From NCBI GenBank assembly GCA_910579145.1, contig CAJTTQ010000107.1, positions 1 through 7,061 of the forward strand: a stretch of DNA of 7,061 nt, in the 5' to 3' direction. This DNA comes from an uncultured Eubacterium sp. (GTDB lineage Bacteria; Bacillota; Clostridia; Lachnospirales; Lachnospiraceae). The notes below the pieces were generated by a model. That model saw nothing but the letters and a program-made list of their open reading frames with translations. It was not told where the DNA came from and made no database searches. Position numbers and translations under genes: made by a program. Positions 6,135 to 7,061 of this stretch are shown here, one piece after another (the first letter of the stretch is position 1; the number at the start of each line of letters is the position of its first letter).

Positions 6135-7061
6135 ATGACAGGTAAATTAGCCCTTCGGAATATGAAAAGGAGTATGTCGGATTACGCGGTGTACTTTGTG
6201 ACACTGATCATCGGCATCTCGGTGTTTTATGTATTTAACGCGATTTCGGATCAGAAAGTCGTGCTCAGCATTTATAAGAGTGATTACAGTGTGATCGACC
6301 TTCTCCGCAATATCATCTCGGTCGCAAGTGTCATCGTGTCGGTGGTGCTCGCTTTCCTCGTTGTGTATGCCAGCAACTTTTTGATCCGGCGGAGGAAAAA
6401 AGAATTTGGTGTTTACATGCTTTTGGGAATGGGAAAGAAAAAGATTGCAGGGATCCTTATGATGGAAACAGTGATCATCGGTATCATCTCTCTCGTTGTC
6501 GGATTGGGAATCGGAATCATCCTCTCTCAGGGTATGAGTATTTTAGTCGCCAAATTATTTGAGGCGGATATGTCTAAATTTTCCTTTGAGGTGTCTACGG
6601 GTGCCGTTGGGAAGACAATTTTGTACTTTTTAGTTGTTTACGCGTTTGTCCTTTTGCTGGATCTGTTTATGATAGGGAAATCCCGTCTGATCCAGCTCTT
6701 GAATGCGGAGCGTAGAAGCGAGAAGCGGACGGCGAAAAATCCGTATGTATGTCTGGTCGTGTTTATCTTGGCCGCAGCAGTTTTGGGGCACGCGTATTAC
6801 AGAGTGACCGCGGCGGCAGAAAATATTGATACGCAAGCGGCGCTGCTCATTGAGATCGCAAAAGGGATCGTTTCGACGTTTCTCATTTTTTGGTCTCTGT
6901 CCGGTTTCCTGATCTTTGTCGCGAAACTGAGGAAAAAGTCGTATTTCAAGGGAATTAACGTCTTTACCACCAAAGAGATCAGCAGCCGTATCAATACGAA
7001 TGTGCTGGCGGGAAGTATCATATGCCTGCTTTTGTTCCTCACAATCTGCATTTTCTCCAGT
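6135..7061 (+). CDS. Second BceB-type FtsX-family permease (3' partial)
   Basis: The frame is open from 6126 to the right edge with no stop, so only the N-terminal 309 residues or so are seen. They carry seven helices arranged as in the complete permease upstream, the last being cut, and the family motif KKEFGVYMLLGMGKKK. Many segments match the upstream paralogue: VYFVTL, LSQGMSILVAKLFEADMSKF against LSQGLSVLTSGLFEADMTKF, NPYVCLVVF, and EIS-RINTNVLAGS before helix 7. I chose the ATG at 6135 because the protein then aligns with the first residue of the paralogue. The ATG at 6126 (three residues longer) would overlap the micro-protein stop as ATGA and is nearly as likely. The extracellular domain that would show its specificity lies beyond the window. 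It is probably a partner or alternative to the first permease, sharing the single ATPase at 3196-3951. Confidence 0.92.
   Translation, partial: MTGKLALRNMKRSMSDYAVYFVTLIIGISVFYVFNAISDQKVVLSIYKSDYSVIDLLRNIISVASVIVSVVLAFLVVYASNFLIRRRKKEFGVYMLLGMGKKKIAGILMMETVIIGIISLVVGLGIGIILSQGMSILVAKLFEADMSKFSFEVSTGAVGKTILYFLVVYAFVLLLDLFMIGKSRLIQLLNAERRSEKRTAKNPYVCLVVFILAAAVLGHAYYRVTAAAENIDTQAALLIEIAKGIVSTFLIFWSLSGFLIFVAKLRKKSYFKGINVFTTKEISSRINTNVLAGSIICLLLFLTICIFSS

Noticed and set aside
1..7061. CRISPR array, transposon ends or tRNA genes
   Set aside because: No regularly spaced repeats, terminal inverted repeats or cloverleaf sequence were seen; coding sequence fills nearly the whole window.

Overview
The window appears to come from a low-to-medium-GC Bacillota genome, most likely a gut-type Clostridia (Lachnospiraceae-like). 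This is inferred from the strong purine-rich Shine-Dalgarno sites, the tight overlaps between genes, and the BceAB-type transporter genes. No 16S rRNA or other taxonomic marker is present, so the assignment is tentative. All genes lie on the + strand and are packed almost without gaps; the longest intergenic stretch is about 40 bases. No RNA gene, CRISPR array, insertion sequence or clear terminator is visible.

Left half (1-3155): one ABC-2 type export system. The first gene is cut by the window edge. It encodes the end of a polytopic permease followed by a large, probably extracytoplasmic domain that resembles the N-terminal part of M1 aminopeptidases but has no HEXXH zinc site. It is followed by a complete ATPase (1784-2503) and a small six-helix permease (2484-3155) whose start overlaps the ATPase end by 20 bases. 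The three look like one transporter: two unlike membrane subunits and one ATPase.

Right half (3196-7061): a second ABC system of the BceAB type (peptide-antibiotic sensing and detoxification). It has one ATPase (3196-3951), a complete 671-residue FtsX/BceB-type permease (3948-5963), a short unlisted reading frame for a roughly 45-residue single-helix membrane protein (5992-6129), and a second BceB-type permease (from about 6135) that runs off the right edge. The two permeases are clear paralogues and align from their first residue.

Together the genes look like an accessory envelope-stress or antimicrobial-peptide module with two ABC systems of different architecture, probably co-transcribed. 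The most interesting points are the M1-like domain without catalytic residues fused to a permease, the pair of BceB paralogues sharing one ATPase, and the micro-protein between them.
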